DNA of 64,000 nt from Cricetomys ansorgei (GCA_026225945.1 JAMJFZ010000107.1:63019501-63083500), one strand, 5' to 3'. Shown: positions 1 through 11,359, counted from the first letter of the stretch. A program made the numbers and translations. Notes: generated from the letters alone by a model not told the origin.

Positions 1-65
1 ATAGCCACAAGAATAGCACTGAATGTGTTTGAGATGAACTTATACCTGAGAAGCTGTAAACTTTT

Positions 66-293
66 TAAAAAGTTATTTATTTTTACTTTAGGGTATGGAT
101 GGGTGTTTTTTGCCTGCATGAATCTATGTGTATCACAGGCATGCAGTGCCCATGAAGGCCAGAAGAGGGCGTTGGAACTCTGAGACTGGAGTTGCAGATG
201 CTTATGAACCCTCATGTAGATGCTGGGAACTGAACGTAGATCTTCTGCAAGAGTAGCAAGTGCTCCTAACTGCCGAGCCATCTCTCCAGCCCC
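66..293 (-). mobile_element. B2 SINE
   Basis: Read on the minus strand it starts with the tRNA-derived B2 head (GGGGCTGGAGAGATGGCTCG) at 293 and ends in an A/T-rich tail near 66. The body keeps the usual B2 landmarks, such as the segment complementary to GAAGGCCAGAAGAGGGCGTT. It is full length and moderately diverged. Confidence 0.9.
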
Positions 294-299
294 TACAAA

Positions 300-1183
300 T
301 GCTACTGTAAGCAGATCTATAAAAGAATTTTGAAGGAATAATATAGGCTAGAAACTCATCAAAGCAGTACTAGTACACAGTTGCTACTTAAATCTTTGAA
401 AAAGTGATTGATCTCTAAAATATATACTCTGAAACGCCACCTATTAAGATCAAAGGACATTTAGATACAAACTCTGGAGTGAGCTGTGGTGGTAGGAAAG
501 GTGAAGACCACTTCAGAGACAGGACTGTGGAATCAAGCATTGCACACACGGAGGGTGCTAGCGGAGTAAGCCGTGCAGCTCAGGAAACGTTCTGGAATGC
601 CTCAAGTCAGCACTGGCGTTGGTCCAAGGGCTTGTGTTGAATGGTAGTGAAGCATAAAGAAAAGAGAGACAGGAGAGGCTTCTGCTGTGTGAGAGCTCTA
701 CCCACGGCAGGCAGAGGAGGTATGAGGGGGGCAAACACTACAGCAAAAGCTGAGCTGGGGAAACGGTGCACACAGAGCTCACACGCCACCTGGGAGGAGC
801 CACATGAGGAGCCCTGACTGAAGACCACATAGGCCCTGCTGTCGCGGGCTCCGAACGCATTATTTTCTTGGGAGCCACGGCTGTCTGAGGACAGTCACAA
901 AGTAAAGGTCTCCTTGGGACCTTTCTCCCTTTCCTTCTCCTGTTTCTCCTTCTTACACATCCATTTGTCACCTGTCACTCATCCCAAAATATAGCATATT
1001 CCCCGTCCCTCCCTCTGCCCTCTCTGAGCATCCACACAAGTGAACAGGAAGGCTGAATAGGAATGGGATGTGTTTGAACACGCAGTGGGCAAGGCAAGAT
1101 GGCAACGACAACCGGCTCAGGCTACGGTTGGTGTTTCCAGAAAACCTGAGCTCCCTGCACTGAAATTGGGCATTGGGTCAATT
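300..1183. other. Unique intronic sequence
   Basis: About 880 bp with no repeat I recognise. Short open frames at 607..971 have no family signature and no splice context that would make them exons. Confidence 0.6.
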
Positions 1184-1440
1184 TCAGGGGGCTAGGGTGA
1201 GGGGAGCAGAGTTGGTTGGAGTAGAGTGCGATGGGGTTGGCTGGGGTATTGGGTGGGTGCTGGCTAGCGTACAGTGGGCTGGCTGGGGTGAGCTGAGGTG
1301 AGGTTGTTTCGGGTGGGGCGGAGTGGGCTGGGGTGGTGGGCTAGGGTTGGAGAGGAGAGTGGTGGCTGGGATGGGGTACGCTTGAGTGGTGGTTGGGGTA
1401 GTGGGCTGGGGTGAGGGGTGGGGTGTGTCTCGTGTGCAGG
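1184..1440 (+). repeat. G-rich imperfect GGCTGGGGTGG array
   Basis: Roughly 255 bp of degenerate tandem GGCTGGGGT / GGGTGGGGT / GTTGGGGT units on the plus strand, strongly depleted in C. Many GGG and GGGG runs lie a few bases apart, so several G-quadruplex registers are possible. The complementary strand gives a Pro/Thr/Ser-rich open frame (1184..1456) that reflects composition, not a gene. Confidence 0.8.
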
Positions 1441-2158
1441 TAAGTGCTAACAACATCCTTTTGCAGAATTATCTGTGGGAATTCAAACTGTACAAGAAGA
1501 GATGATCATTTTAAAAAATAATCCTTTAAGAAAGAACTGATTTGAATTTTATCTCTTCAGAAATGGGCATTTTCCTGTTCTTATCTTTCCCTATTCTTTA
1601 TAAATACAGTGTTCAGGCACAGTAGATCTGTTTCTGGTTTCTGGAATGAACCCTCCTGATAGTATGAATAATGGAGAGAATGGGAAAGAGGGAGAGGGAA
1701 CCATGAGACTAGAGATTATGAATTCAGAACTTGCCTCTCACCTGAGCAGAGACTGGGCTGGAGACGCTCCGTGGCATCGTTTACTCTTAACTAGCTGCTA
1801 ATGCGCATCTTTAAAGGTGGTTAATTACACAGGAAGGCACTGCAGTTCAGAGTGACTGAGACACTCATCATTCCTATCCCACAGATCGCACGGCAAGCAG
1901 GCAGGAAGCAGCAGGTAACACACCACACACTACCAAGTGTGGCGATGAGCAAAGGGCTCGGAGGGGAAAGGAAAGCTGCCAACTCTGGGTCAGGAGAGGT
2001 GCGCTGGGAAATGACATCAGGAGGCTGGAGAGGGCGTTCTGGCTGAGGACAGAGTCTAGGCAGAGGGAACAGTACGGGTGAAGGCCAGTAGCCAAGATGT
2101 AAACTAACCTTAACACGGCCAATCCTAGCCTAGGGGAAGAACGTTAAGACAAAATGAT

Positions 2159-2196
2159 GACGACATTTGTGTTTACCGACGACATTTGTGTTTACC
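2159..2196 (+). repeat. Exact 19-bp tandem duplication
   Basis: The unit GACGACATTTGTGTTTACC occurs twice, head to tail and without mismatch. Perfect identity suggests a recent replication slippage event. Confidence 0.95.
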
Positions 2197-2371
2197 CCAC
2201 AGAATGAATCCTTCAATGGCTAACAGTCAATGCTAAGAAAACAGAGTTATGTTTTCAAGCAACACATGGATGAAAGAAGGTATGTCCCCAACGTATTGAG
2301 CGATCCGTGTGGAAGACATTCCAAGGCTCCCAGGAGATGCCTGAAACCCAACCCTGTATACACTAATTCAA

Positions 2372-2395
2372 ACACACACACACACACACACACAC
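2372..2395 (+). repeat. (CA)12 microsatellite
   Basis: Uninterrupted dinucleotide run of twelve CA units. Confidence 0.97.
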
Positions 2396-2644
2396 CTATG
2401 GCAGACTTACAATGAGGCACAGGAAGAGACTAATAACAACACAGTAACAGAAAACAATCATGACTATATACATGTTTAGTTATGTGAACGTGCCTGTTCT
2501 CTCCGGAAGTACCTATCTACCACACCTCCTCTAACGATGTGAGACGATGACCCCGTGCGCCTAACTGAAAACGGCAAAACGTGGAACTGTGAATGGGGAG
2601 GGCAGCCAGTAGCACGTAACACAGCCAGTGAGTGTGTGTTCTAA

Positions 2645-2763
2645 GGGCTGGAGAGTCGGCTCAGTGGGTGTAAGTGCTCTGGGGACATGCCCAACAACCC
2701 AAGTTCGATTCCTGGAAACCATGTAAACGCAGAGAGAACCGACTCCACAAAGTTGTTCTCTGA
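2645..2763 (+). mobile_element. B3/B2-type SINE, truncated
   Basis: Begins with GGGCTGGAGAGTCGGCTCAG, a tRNA-derived B2/B3 head, and continues through a diverged GAGAACCGACTCC...TTGTTCTCTGA segment typical of the B3 branch. The 3' part and tail are missing. Confidence 0.75.
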
Positions 2764-3697
2764 TTTATCAAGTATTCAATAAGTCAACCAGGTGTCCAAG
2801 GACGAATCAAAGAGCTAGGAAACACGATCTATGGCTATATAGTGCAGGATCTCATTCATCCTGCTGCTTGCCACGGTTAGAACCAGAGGACACTGTGCAA
2901 CATGGAATCAGCTAGCCACGGAGAGCAAAGTGCTGCAGAGTGAACACTGATCACATGCAAGTCCAGGGCAGAACGAAGGTCACTAAAGGTGGGAAGGGAA
3001 CATAGGGAAGAGCAAAGAAAGCATGGGTAATGGCTACAAAAATGAGTTAGAAGTAGCTGGCTGTAACTCGGATCCTGTATGCTCCCCACAGGCACTAGCA
3101 GGAGGCGGAAGAACAGAGAGACGGGCATAGTGGAAGTGAGGCTCTGGGGACGGGCCCCTGAAACCAGACAGAGTGGAGACACAGGAAGGGCCCCAGGTGG
3201 ACGGATCTCCTCCACATGATGGACTGGGCTACCGGGTTCAAGCAAGAGACACAAATCACCCACCATGCGCTGAAACCTTTGAAATTCTCTCCAGATTCAA
3301 AAGAACACCTCCTCCCCCTTGCAAGTTGTTTACTTCATGTATTTCCTTGCAGCGACGGGAAGCCACAGACACTTCCAATGCTACACTCAGAACAGGGCGA
3401 CTGCAGTCTCTGACGATCCATTATCTATTTCAAAGTTACTAGGCTTAGAAGTTTGAACGTTCTCCTTTGTAGGCAGAAACGATCATCTCGGGTGACAGAA
3501 ATGCTGTTTTGACCATTATACATTGTCTACATGCATTAAATATAATATCGTACGTCACACAGTACAAATGCTTTTTGCAAATTAAAGAATAAATTTATAA
3601 AAGAAACAGAGACACTGCAACAACCCTTCGATAGTCAAATAAGAAAACACGATCAAACTCTTTTGCCAGAATAATGATCTCAATAAATTCTACTATT
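2764..3697. other. Unique intronic sequence
   Basis: About 930 bp with no repeat I can name. The 129-residue minus frame at 2877..3266 lacks any domain signature and is treated as chance. Confidence 0.55.
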
Positions 3698-3854
3698 TTT
3701 AAATTTTATTTTATTTTATTTTAGACAGGCTCTCATCATGTATCCCTGGCTGGCCTGGAACTCACTATGTAGACCAGGCTGGCCCTGAACTCAGAAACCT
3801 GCCTACCTCTACTCTCTTAATGCTTGGACTAAAGGCACTTGCACCACGCCCGGC
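3698..3854 (-). mobile_element. B1 SINE
   Basis: The minus strand begins with GCCGGGCGTGG at 3854, the 7SL-derived B1 head. It proceeds through the complement of TGGCCTGGAACTCACTATGTAGACCAGGCTGG and ends in a (TTTTA)n-complement tail near 3698. Confidence 0.92.
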
Positions 3855-4029
3855 AAATTCTAATTTCGGTTTTTGTTTTCTGTGTTTCTTTTTTATCCTT
3901 CTCTTTAATTAAGCCACTGTTTCTCCACTGAAAATGAGAAAGCTTCTGTGCTTTCTGCCTGTTCGACACAAGCTAAGCTCATCTGGGTGGAAGGAACCTC
4001 GACTGAGAAAATGCCTTCATAAGATCTGG

Positions 4030-4337
4030 TGGTGAGCAAGCCTGTAGGGCATTTTCTTAATTAGTGATTGGTGTGGGGAGGGTCCCGCCCATTGTGGGTG
4101 GGGCCACCCCAGCTGGTGGTCCCGGTTATAAGAAAACAGGCTGATAAGGCCGTGAGGAGCAAGCCAGTAAGCAGCACTGCCTCATGGCCTCTGCATCAGC
4201 TCCTACTTCCAGCTCCTACCTGCCCTGTTTGAGTTCCTGCCCTGACTTCCCTCCGTGAAGGACTGTGATGTGCAAGTCAAATAAATAAACCCTTTCTCCC
4301 CATGCTGCTTATGGCCAACAGCAGAAACCTAAGACAG
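4030..4337 (+). mobile_element. LTR-like muroid dispersed repeat (copy 1)
   Basis: About 300 bp with a TATA-like GGTTATAAGAAAACAGG in the middle, then GCCTCTGCATCAGCTCCTACTTCC, then a CAAATAAATAAACCC polyadenylation-like signal and a terminal AACCTAAGACAG. The order TATA, then AATAAA resembles a solo LTR. Related 3' ends recur at 10.8, 18.6, 19.9 (inverted), 53.3 and 55.3 (inverted) kb. The family name is uncertain. Confidence 0.65.
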
Positions 4338-4659
4338 CACCTTTACATTTGCGTAAAGAGACTACCCAGCTGTTTTTAACTAATAATTTCAAAATCTTAA
4401 CACTTTTATTGTATTATTTTTAACAACCAGGTATAATCGCCTTTCATTTTTGAGGTCTGAGCCCAATTTCTGGGGTGTAGGCTAACGAACTAAATTATAG
4501 AGCCACAAAGCAGCACTTGTGTGCTCAGCTCTGGAACGTCCTGGCCCTTCGCTGGGGCTCCTGACTACTCATGACAACCTCTGACTCCAACTCCGGGAGC
4601 TGTGGCTTGGCAATGAAAATGCAATTCTCCCACTGACCTACTGTTACTAGTTTCTAGTG

Positions 4660-4707
4660 AGTACTAGAACTATTTAGAACTAGTTAGTACTGAAACTAGT
4701 TCTAAAG
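4660..4707. repeat. AT-rich dyad with repeated CTAGTTCTA-type words
   Basis: AGTACTA at 4660..4666 is inverted as TAGTACT at 4685..4691. The words TAGAACTA, TAGAACTAG and CTAGTTCTA recur in both directions, so the segment can fold on itself. No function is implied by the sequence alone. Confidence 0.6.
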
Positions 4708-4875
4708 TTTATTTAAAAACAGAAACAACAACAAAAACCACTCCACCTACCTTTGTTAAGATGAACATTCTGATTAGTACAAACAGCACGCCAGACATGA
4801 AACCAGACAGAAGTGGAGATATAAACCAGGAAGCAACTGAAGGGTTAAAACAAATATTCAGTGAATGTCTATAAT

Positions 4876-4910
4876 ATCATGTCATGTCATGTCATGTCAT
4901 ATCATATCAC
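4876..4910 (+). repeat. (TCATG/TCATA)n pentanucleotide microsatellite
   Basis: About seven TCATG or TCATA units in tandem, the last ones with an A variant. Confidence 0.93.
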
Positions 4911-6155
4911 AGACAAGTATATTTAAACAATGCAACAATAAGCAATATATTGCATATATTACCACATTTGCCAGAACTGTTTGCCGTAAGTCAGAGCTCA
5001 GCCAGCCCTCCCTCTTGTAGAGTTCTCCTCACACACAAACACGGCCACAGCTGGTTATACTGCTCGGTTTTCTAGGTTTCCATCCCCCGAGCTCTAGCCT
5101 TACAGTTGGCTCCCTCTGAGCCACTCACTTGCTTTAACCAATATATGTGGGAGCTTTAACCAATATACAACAACAACCTTGCTGTTGTCCCGACAGCAAG
5201 GGCGACACAGAAGGTGGGCCACACTCCACTTCCTTTAACCACATCCAGCTTGGGGCTTTCATTCTTGATACCTAGTGACTAGAATCTCCAGTGTTAGCCT
5301 CTAACCAGGTGGTTCTAAATTCTGGCTAGACCTGGAAGTTTTCAAACACCAGTGATGGGCTTCTCCATCCCTGGAATTCTGGAGGTGTGGAAAAAGATCT
5401 GCGTGCGGATACTTTTTAAATGCTGCATCAGGTAGCTCTAATGGGATAGAGTTGAGAGCTGTTTTCCCAGAAGCGTGGGACATAAGGTGATATTCCTGGT
5501 GGCCTGTGCCCCTGATCGAAGGGCCAGGGATCCATCCAGTGTGACCTATAGCTTCTAAGGTTATGAAGGTCTGGGAATGACCCAAAGGACAGAGATGGCA
5601 CTTTTCATACTCAGTAGACTGGTACAGACAGGCCCATCCATCATTAGGTGAGTGGAGCTGGACCCCCAGGGGTGGGAGCAGGCCTGCAACCCCGAAGGAA
5701 CACCACAATGCTTCCTCCAGGGGGCAGACCTGGGCAGCTCCCAACTCAGCGAAGCAGACAACAGGGACTTCATTTTGAGGCTTCCCCAGGACCATGAAGA
5801 CTGACTCCTGCTTGAATGTAAGCCTTCTCCTCACTTAGGTCTAGCCTTAGTCTTTCTCGGACGGTATACGGATTTCAGTGAAATACAATTTTCTTCTGCT
5901 CGGCAAGAACAAACAAGATGTTGACTTTCAGAGCTAGAGGGTGCTGCAACATTTTACAAGAGTGGAGTTAACACTGGCACGGAACAGTGAACTCGCCCCA
6001 TGAGCAGCAATTGTAAAGGAAATGCATCCCTGATACAACATAGGCCTTCTAAACCTTTACATTTAAAGCAAAAATATTATAAAAGTAGCTTTTGGTAAAA
6101 CTCACTCTAGAAAAGACAAACTTCCTTCTTAAAGGTAAAAGAAAACGGCAGTTAC

Positions 6156-6296
6156 CGATCTTGACGAGCTCCATCCACTGCACCCCTTTCGTGCCGATTG
6201 CCACGAGGGAGAACCCTATCGTGGAGCCCACGATGCAGTGAGTTCCTGAGATCGGAAGTCGCAGGAAGGATGCGATCAGCTGCCAGACAGCTGAAC
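6156..6296 (-). CDS. Slc20a2: Slc20a2 exon 3, PiT-2 residues 97-144
   Basis: A 141-nt internal exon of the sodium-dependent phosphate cotransporter PiT-2, a plasma-membrane carrier importing inorganic phosphate with Na+. On the minus strand the acceptor ...CACCGACAG precedes 6296 and the donor GTAACT follows 6156. The exon starts with the last two bases of the Gly97 codon split by intron 2 and ends with the first base of codon 144, so both boundaries are phase 1. It encodes [20 protein letters not shown] (98-117), then [17 protein letters not shown] and VQWMELVKI: the rest of TM3, TM4 and the approach to TM5. The SGTHCIVG stretch is a conserved PiT hallmark. Ser121, a site altered in human familial brain calcification as I recall, is retained. 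No frame break is visible. Identity is confident; PiT-1 is the only real alternative and fits less well. Confidence 0.96.
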
Positions 6297-6989
6297 CTGT
6301 CGGTGGAGAGACGAATGAACACATCAGGCAGCCGGTACGGCGGCTCAGATACCTCGCAAGGAGAAGGCGTCTACCACATCGTGTCGCTGAGTTTAATTTT
6401 CTTATGGATCGTTTTCTTACAGAGTCTAAACTCCTGACCAACATCACTCAAAGTGATGAACAGCTATCACCCGAGGGTGGGGGTTGTTGGCAGTGACGAC
6501 TTGTTCTGCTGTAAAGTCTGGCCATACTAAGCGAGAAATTAAAAGGCACTGCACAGAAGGAATGCTTTCAAAAGGCCGTATATTGGGAGGGAGTTTTGTC
6601 ACAAGCCGGAGAGTGATTATGCCGTGTTAGTCCACGTAAGAGAGAGGAACGTGCTGTATTAACCTGAGGCTGGGCATCTGCTCTCAGAGCTTGCTTGAAA
6701 TATCGGGAGCTCTGAGTTTGGCCTTGTCTTCTAGGCTTGACGTGTTTCTAGGCTATAGGTCACGGCAGATATCTCTGTAAGCAGGTCCTGTATGGCAGGG
6801 AGCACTGACAGGATCAGCTGGGAGATATCAGGTTCCACAGCAGTTGTTGAAAAGGGCACGCGGAGCCCAAGACAACAGGGCTGGGCTGATAAAGTGGACT
6901 ATTCCTTATCCCAAATGTTAATTCTGAAAATCGGGTTGCCTGGCAACAGTGCTGTTTTTAAGCACCCCCTGGCCTTTTCTTCAAAGATA

Positions 6990-7190
6990 TCTGAGCGGCA
7001 GAAAGGTCGTCGAAGGCCACACAAGTCCCAGGGTACGCGGCACAGAGGAGGGCTGCACGAAGGCCCGGCTTGCTGACCTCCGTGCTGCCGGTGGGTGTGG
7101 CACCATGTACCCCTCTGCAGTGTGTGCTGACGGACTGCTCCCTCGGGCCTGCCTCTGTGACCGGGGTCAGCGGCGACGACGAAGCCAGGG
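6990..7190. other. Local CpG cluster in intron 2
   Basis: About 16 CpG dinucleotides within 200 bp (for example GAGCGGCAGAAAGGTCGTCG and CAGCGGCGACGACGAAG), clearly above the surrounding intron. It is too short and too weak for a standard CpG island call by eye. Confidence 0.5.
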
Positions 7191-7668
7191 TTAGGACCAT
7201 GTTTCTGAGCCCAGAACTGTAATGTGAAAGTATAAACTTGACGGTTTCGTAATGCTCTTATAAAGTTAACCTGGCGACGTAGGAGGGTCGTCGGAACTCA
7301 CCCTGCCACGTGTGGACTGACTCTTCCTTCTGGAGAGCGGCCATCACTTTTCTTGGTGACTTTATAAATTACAAGGAAGGGGAGGATTATGGGGAGAGGG
7401 AACGAGAGGGGGACAGGGTGAAGGAGCGGCGTGTTTGTCTGGGGGTGAGGCAGGAGCCCCCTCACTCTTGGGAGCCGCTGGAGGGGTGCCGGGTTATATG
7501 CATGTCAAGAAGGAAACTGAGGAGAGATGCTCTGATGAGATGGTGACATCCTGCAAGGGAGAAGGGTGAACCGCGGAACGGAGACCCAAGTGACCCCCAG
7601 GCAAGATGAGGCATCTCTGGGGTGCTAAGGAGTGTCTGGAAGTTTAAGCAGAGGGCAAACAAACGCTT

Positions 7669-7691
7669 GGGGTGGGGGTGAGGGTGGGGGG
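7669..7691 (+). repeat. Canonical G-quadruplex motif
   Basis: Four G-runs of 4, 5, 3 and 6 bases separated by loops of 1, 3 and 1 bases. It lies on the plus strand, which is the template strand for Slc20a2. Confidence 0.8.
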
Positions 7692-8229
7692 TAGGTATGA
7701 GTAAGGGGAGGGTGCTGAGTGCGAACTGGAAGCGAAGGCCGAGGCAAGCGGAGGCCTGAAGAAGCGGCTTGTTCCTGTTAGAGTGGGTACTTCCAGAGGA
7801 GATGCCTGGATTTGAATTCTCAGGTTTTTGGAAGCACTTGGCAGCCTTGTAAGAAGTGGCTGACTTTCTATGGGGCTAAGCAAGGGTCTCAAGAGGAAAC
7901 TTGTTTAGGAAGTCGAGGTGGCATTATGGGAGCTTCTGGTCAACTCTCTGAACTCCGACACCGGGCCTTTAGGCAGCTCAGAGGCCACAGGTCTGGGGAG
8001 GAGCGGGAGCAGAATGGAGGCAGAATAGAGGGGAATGAGAAGACCAAGCGAGAGAGGGAGAGGGAAAAAACGGAGGCTGAAGACAGTGCGGATTCAGGAC
8101 TCAGTAGATCAGCTTTGCGTGGGGTCACTTAGCAACACCGTCATCCTCAATCACGCGGCTCCCTGAACTCCAGACTTTCAACAACAACAACAAAATCTTT
8201 AGCGTGGCTTGTTTGCTTTTCAGAACAGT

Positions 8230-8425
8230 AATTGCTTCATTAAACATAAATATTAAAAAGAAAAAAAAAGATTTTTTTGGACAGAAATTTTCTGGACAGA
8301 AAATTATTTTTATTGGGGTGACCACAAAATTTAATTAATTGATTAATTACTTAATAATTAAAACAGACATTTGTAGGTTAAAAAAAAAAGGAAAAAATAA
8401 AAAGTGTTTGAAAACAGAAAAAAAA
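8230..8425. repeat. AT-rich low-complexity block
   Basis: Contains A-runs, TTAATTAATTGATTAATTAC and interrupted poly-A segments. There is no recognisable transposon. Confidence 0.7.
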
Positions 8426-8977
8426 ATTACACAGCTCCCACTAGTAAGGAATTCAGTTTTTAAAATCTAGGCAAGCCATACAAATTCCCAACCAAATGGG
8501 CTTTGAAATGCATCCAACCACAAACCAGAAAGGAAATAAGAACAGCACCTCCCCAAAACCAGACCCAGAGAAGAGAGAAACTGAGAGCCATGTCATTCGG
8601 ACAAACCCTCAAATTGCCTTGGTAAACCCCAATTCTAGTTGAGGTAAAAACCCTTTACTCTTTGAAGAAGGAGCCCAAGGCCAAGGGTGGGAAGAGTAGA
8701 AACTGATCAAGAACACCGACCATAAAAGGAGCAGGGACAGAGAGCTCGCTTCCCCCTGCTCTGCCACGGGGAGCCCTCAGGAGAGGTGCAGGTGATCTCT
8801 TTTCAACAGGAGGAAGAGCTCCACCTGGGACTGAACTTGTCAGTGTTTCTCTTTATTTCAAAACCTCCTTCTCACAATACCTTAATGAGAAAAATCTTAA
8901 TTTTAGTTGGCTATAGTGGAACTATAGATTAAGTTGTAAACTAAAACCACAAAGGTTAAATTAACCAATCTTTTCTC

Positions 8978-9048
8978 TCTTGGTACTGGAGACTGCCAGG
9001 GCCTCGTGCATGCTAAGAACAGATCCTGAGTCACGTCCCCAGCTCCCC
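8978..9048 (-). mobile_element. ID-like SINE fragment
   Basis: Plus strand TTGGTACTGGAGACTGCCAGGGCCTCGTGCATGCTAAG...CCCCAGCTCCCC is the reverse complement of the tRNA-derived ID core (GGGG...CTCA...GCATGC...GGGCCCTGG...CCA). It is diverged. Confidence 0.7.
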
Positions 9049-9077
9049 AAATATACTAACTACCATTATTCTTTTGT

Positions 9078-9135
9078 AGTACCGAACGCTTGCCCTTAGA
9101 GCCTCATGTATGTTAGAGACACACCCAAGCCTCTG
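9078..9135 (-). mobile_element. Second, more decayed ID-like fragment
   Basis: GTACCGAACGCTTGCCCTTAGAGCCTCATGTATG resembles the same reverse-complement ID core 90 bp downstream of the first copy. It is heavily mutated. Confidence 0.45.
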
Positions 9136-9534
9136 AATGTTGTTTTATGGTAGCTACATTTTTGAAACATTTCATCATGCATGATGAAAAATCAGAAGAA
9201 ATATAAATCAACATTCAAGGTCAGTTATAGGTTAAAAATTTAAAACATACACATGAAGACATAGTCTTTAATAACTTTAACATATTCCTAAAACAAAAAC
9301 AATATTCTACCAGTGGCATCCAGAGGCCCAAGAGTCTATTTTAACCATCAAAAATTGCTAAAATTCTGACAGAACGGATGCTTGCTTGTAAAAATCATAA
9401 AGTACTGGTAATAAAAATTATATGGTAAACACAAAGTATTAAACTGGCTCCTAAACAGAAGAAGACAATGGAAATGGCGACTGTAGCGAGGGAGACGGGC
9501 AGCCGGCGTCCCAGCGGCGCAGAGGTTAAAGCTA

Positions 9535-9978
<444 letters not shown>

Positions 9979-10053
9979 TTAACTGCTGGTTTTCAAACTA
10001 CTGTCAGTACAGTTCATTTGGTTATGTTCAGTCAGTGGTACAACACATTCCAT
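9979..10053 (-). promoter_or_regulatory. Upstream ORF of 24 codons in the Slc20a2 leader
   Basis: ATG at 10053..10051 in strong context (AAATATGG, A at -3 and G at +4) opens a 24-codon frame ending in TAA at 9981..9979. This is 150 nt before the PiT-2 start. A second ATG at 10017 is in the same frame. If exon 2 begins at 10091 as inferred, all transcripts containing this exon carry it, and it would be expected to reduce initiation at the main start. Confidence 0.65.
10028..10048 (-). promoter_or_regulatory. Short overlapping upstream ORF (6 codons)
   Basis: ATG at 10048..10046 reads six codons to TGA at 10030..10028, in a different frame from the longer upstream ORF that overlaps it. Start context is weaker. 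Confidence 0.55.
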
Positions 10054-10093
10054 ATTTTCTCTCCCAGTCTGGGAAAGCTGCGATCTTTCTCCT

Positions 10094-10831
10094 ATAACAA
10101 GAAATAAAACAAAAGGAATCTATTACTCTGAGTTCCCGTAACTGCTAGTTCTCTCAGAAGGTAAGTGTTTGAAGCTGCTAATGGGATCTGTCTCTGGCAT
10201 GTGACAGATCTGACCATAAAGCGGTTCAAGGAAGATGACAATTAGCATCCTTCTCTAAACCAACCAAACACAAAAGATAAAATACAAAGCTGGCCTCTAG
10301 AGGGTCTAACAACTACAGGTTGACAGCATACCGTACTAGGTGAAGGGTTGTATGAGTTTGACAAAAATATATTTGGCCACTATTTTCAGAGAACAGTCTC
10401 CTCAAATGAGCTAAGGAAATAAGCCATCAAAGCTATTCCATTTTTCACACGCTTGGAATGTGCCCGCTTCCTTGGAACAGGGGTGACAGAGTCTGCCTGT
10501 GACATTGTAGGAGCAAGTGCTCTGAGCTGTGAGTACATCCTGCATGAGTCATCAAACTCTGGAATAAGGGCACTCTTCCTGGGGGTGACAAAGGAGGAAC
10601 TACTGAGTCTCAGGATGGGGCAGAGAAGGTAGCAGATGTTCGGGCAGGGGCAGGCTGCTTACTATTTACTGCCTCTCATCTCTGTCGGAAAAAGCCAGAG
10701 ACCTCACTTGGCTAGCAAGAGCACCACCCACCAAGATCACCACCGGCTAGCCCAACCAGCCATCACTCCCCGGTCTTGGTCTTCAGTACTTGAAAGCACA
10801 GAGCTTAGGCTAAGCCCAGGGCTCTGGTCTT
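10094..10831. other. Unique intronic sequence upstream of exon 2
   Basis: About 740 bp with no repeat identified. As sequence flanking a coding exon it may contain splicing control elements, but none can be pinpointed. Confidence 0.5.
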
Positions 10832-11141
10832 TGTGGTGGTTTGAATGAGAATGGTCCCCACAGGCTCATGTTTGAATGCTTGGTCCTCCTTGGTGGTGGG
10901 ACTCTTTGGGGGGAGGATTAGGAGGTATGGACTTGTTGGAGGAGGCGTGTCACTGGGGTGGGTTTTGAGGTTTCAAAAGACTAGCAGGGTCCAGGCTTGT
11001 TTTGCTGTCTTCTACCTTCAAATCAAGAAGTGAGCTCTCTGCTGTCGTGCCTTTGGGCCACCCTAACCCTCTGAAACCCACAAGCCCAATTAAATGCTTC
11101 GTTTTTAAGTTGCCTTGGTCATGGTCTTTCAGTACAGAAAA
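10832..11141 (+). mobile_element. LTR-like muroid dispersed repeat (copy 2)
   Basis: Starts TGTGGTGGTTTGAATGAGAATGG, passes through TTGGTGGTGGGACTC...GGAGGAGGCGTGTCACTGG and a CCAATTAAATGCTTCG segment, and ends near AGTTGCCTTGGTCATGGTCTTTCAGTACAG. It is the same family as the copies at 18.6 kb and, inverted, at 55.3 kb. Confidence 0.7.
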
Positions 11142-11329
11142 CTCCAAAGTATCTAATAGAGAGCCTGATGACCCTGCCAGAAGCAAATCCTCTGACAACC
11201 CCACAGCTCCCTCCTCGCTCCATTAGGAATCTGCTCCCATGTTACCACTCAAGAGGCTTTCCTGATCCTCGAGAAGACCAGCCCTTTCTCTGTGCCCACA
11301 TTCATCCCTCTTGTCACCCGATTCATTTG

Positions 11330-11359
11330 TCCGTCCGTCCATCCATCCATCCATCCTTC
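11330..11359 (+). repeat. (TCCG/TCCA)n microsatellite
   Basis: Tetranucleotide run, TCCG units changing to TCCA units. Confidence 0.93.

Larger units (their letters stand above)
1441..2644. other. Unique intronic sequence with minor simple repeats
   Basis: Contains only a 19-bp tandem duplication and a (CA)12 tract (separate entries). Open frames around 1852..2122 on both strands show no recognisable protein family. Confidence 0.6.
1..6155 (-). other. Slc20a2: Slc20a2 intron 3 (5' part, continues beyond position 1)
   Basis: Minus-strand intron that begins with the donor GTAACT just after exon 3 and runs out of the window at position 1 without reaching exon 4. The next codon after exon 3 is split after its first base (phase 1). 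It holds a B2, a B3-like SINE, a B1, an LTR-like dispersed repeat, a G-rich array and small microsatellites, listed separately. Confidence 0.9.
4338..6155. other. Mostly unique intronic sequence next to exon 3
   Basis: Holds an AT-rich dyad at 4660..4707 and a TCATG microsatellite. A short stretch near 5305..5345 faintly resembles an old MER5-type DNA transposon end (GTGGTTCTAAATTCTGGCTAG). The 177-residue minus frame 5301..5834 has no recognisable domain. Confidence 0.5.

Noticed and set aside
5301..5834. 177-residue minus frame in intron 3
   Set aside because: No recognisable domain, no splice-site context, and low-complexity usage; probably chance in intron sequence.
6198..6437. Plus-strand frame opposite Slc20a2 exon 3
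   Set aside because: Antisense shadow of a real coding exon.
6049..6447. Full open frame around exon 3 as a single-exon gene
   Set aside because: Homology to PiT-2 is confined to 6156..6296 and stops exactly at splice sites; the rest is intron read-through.
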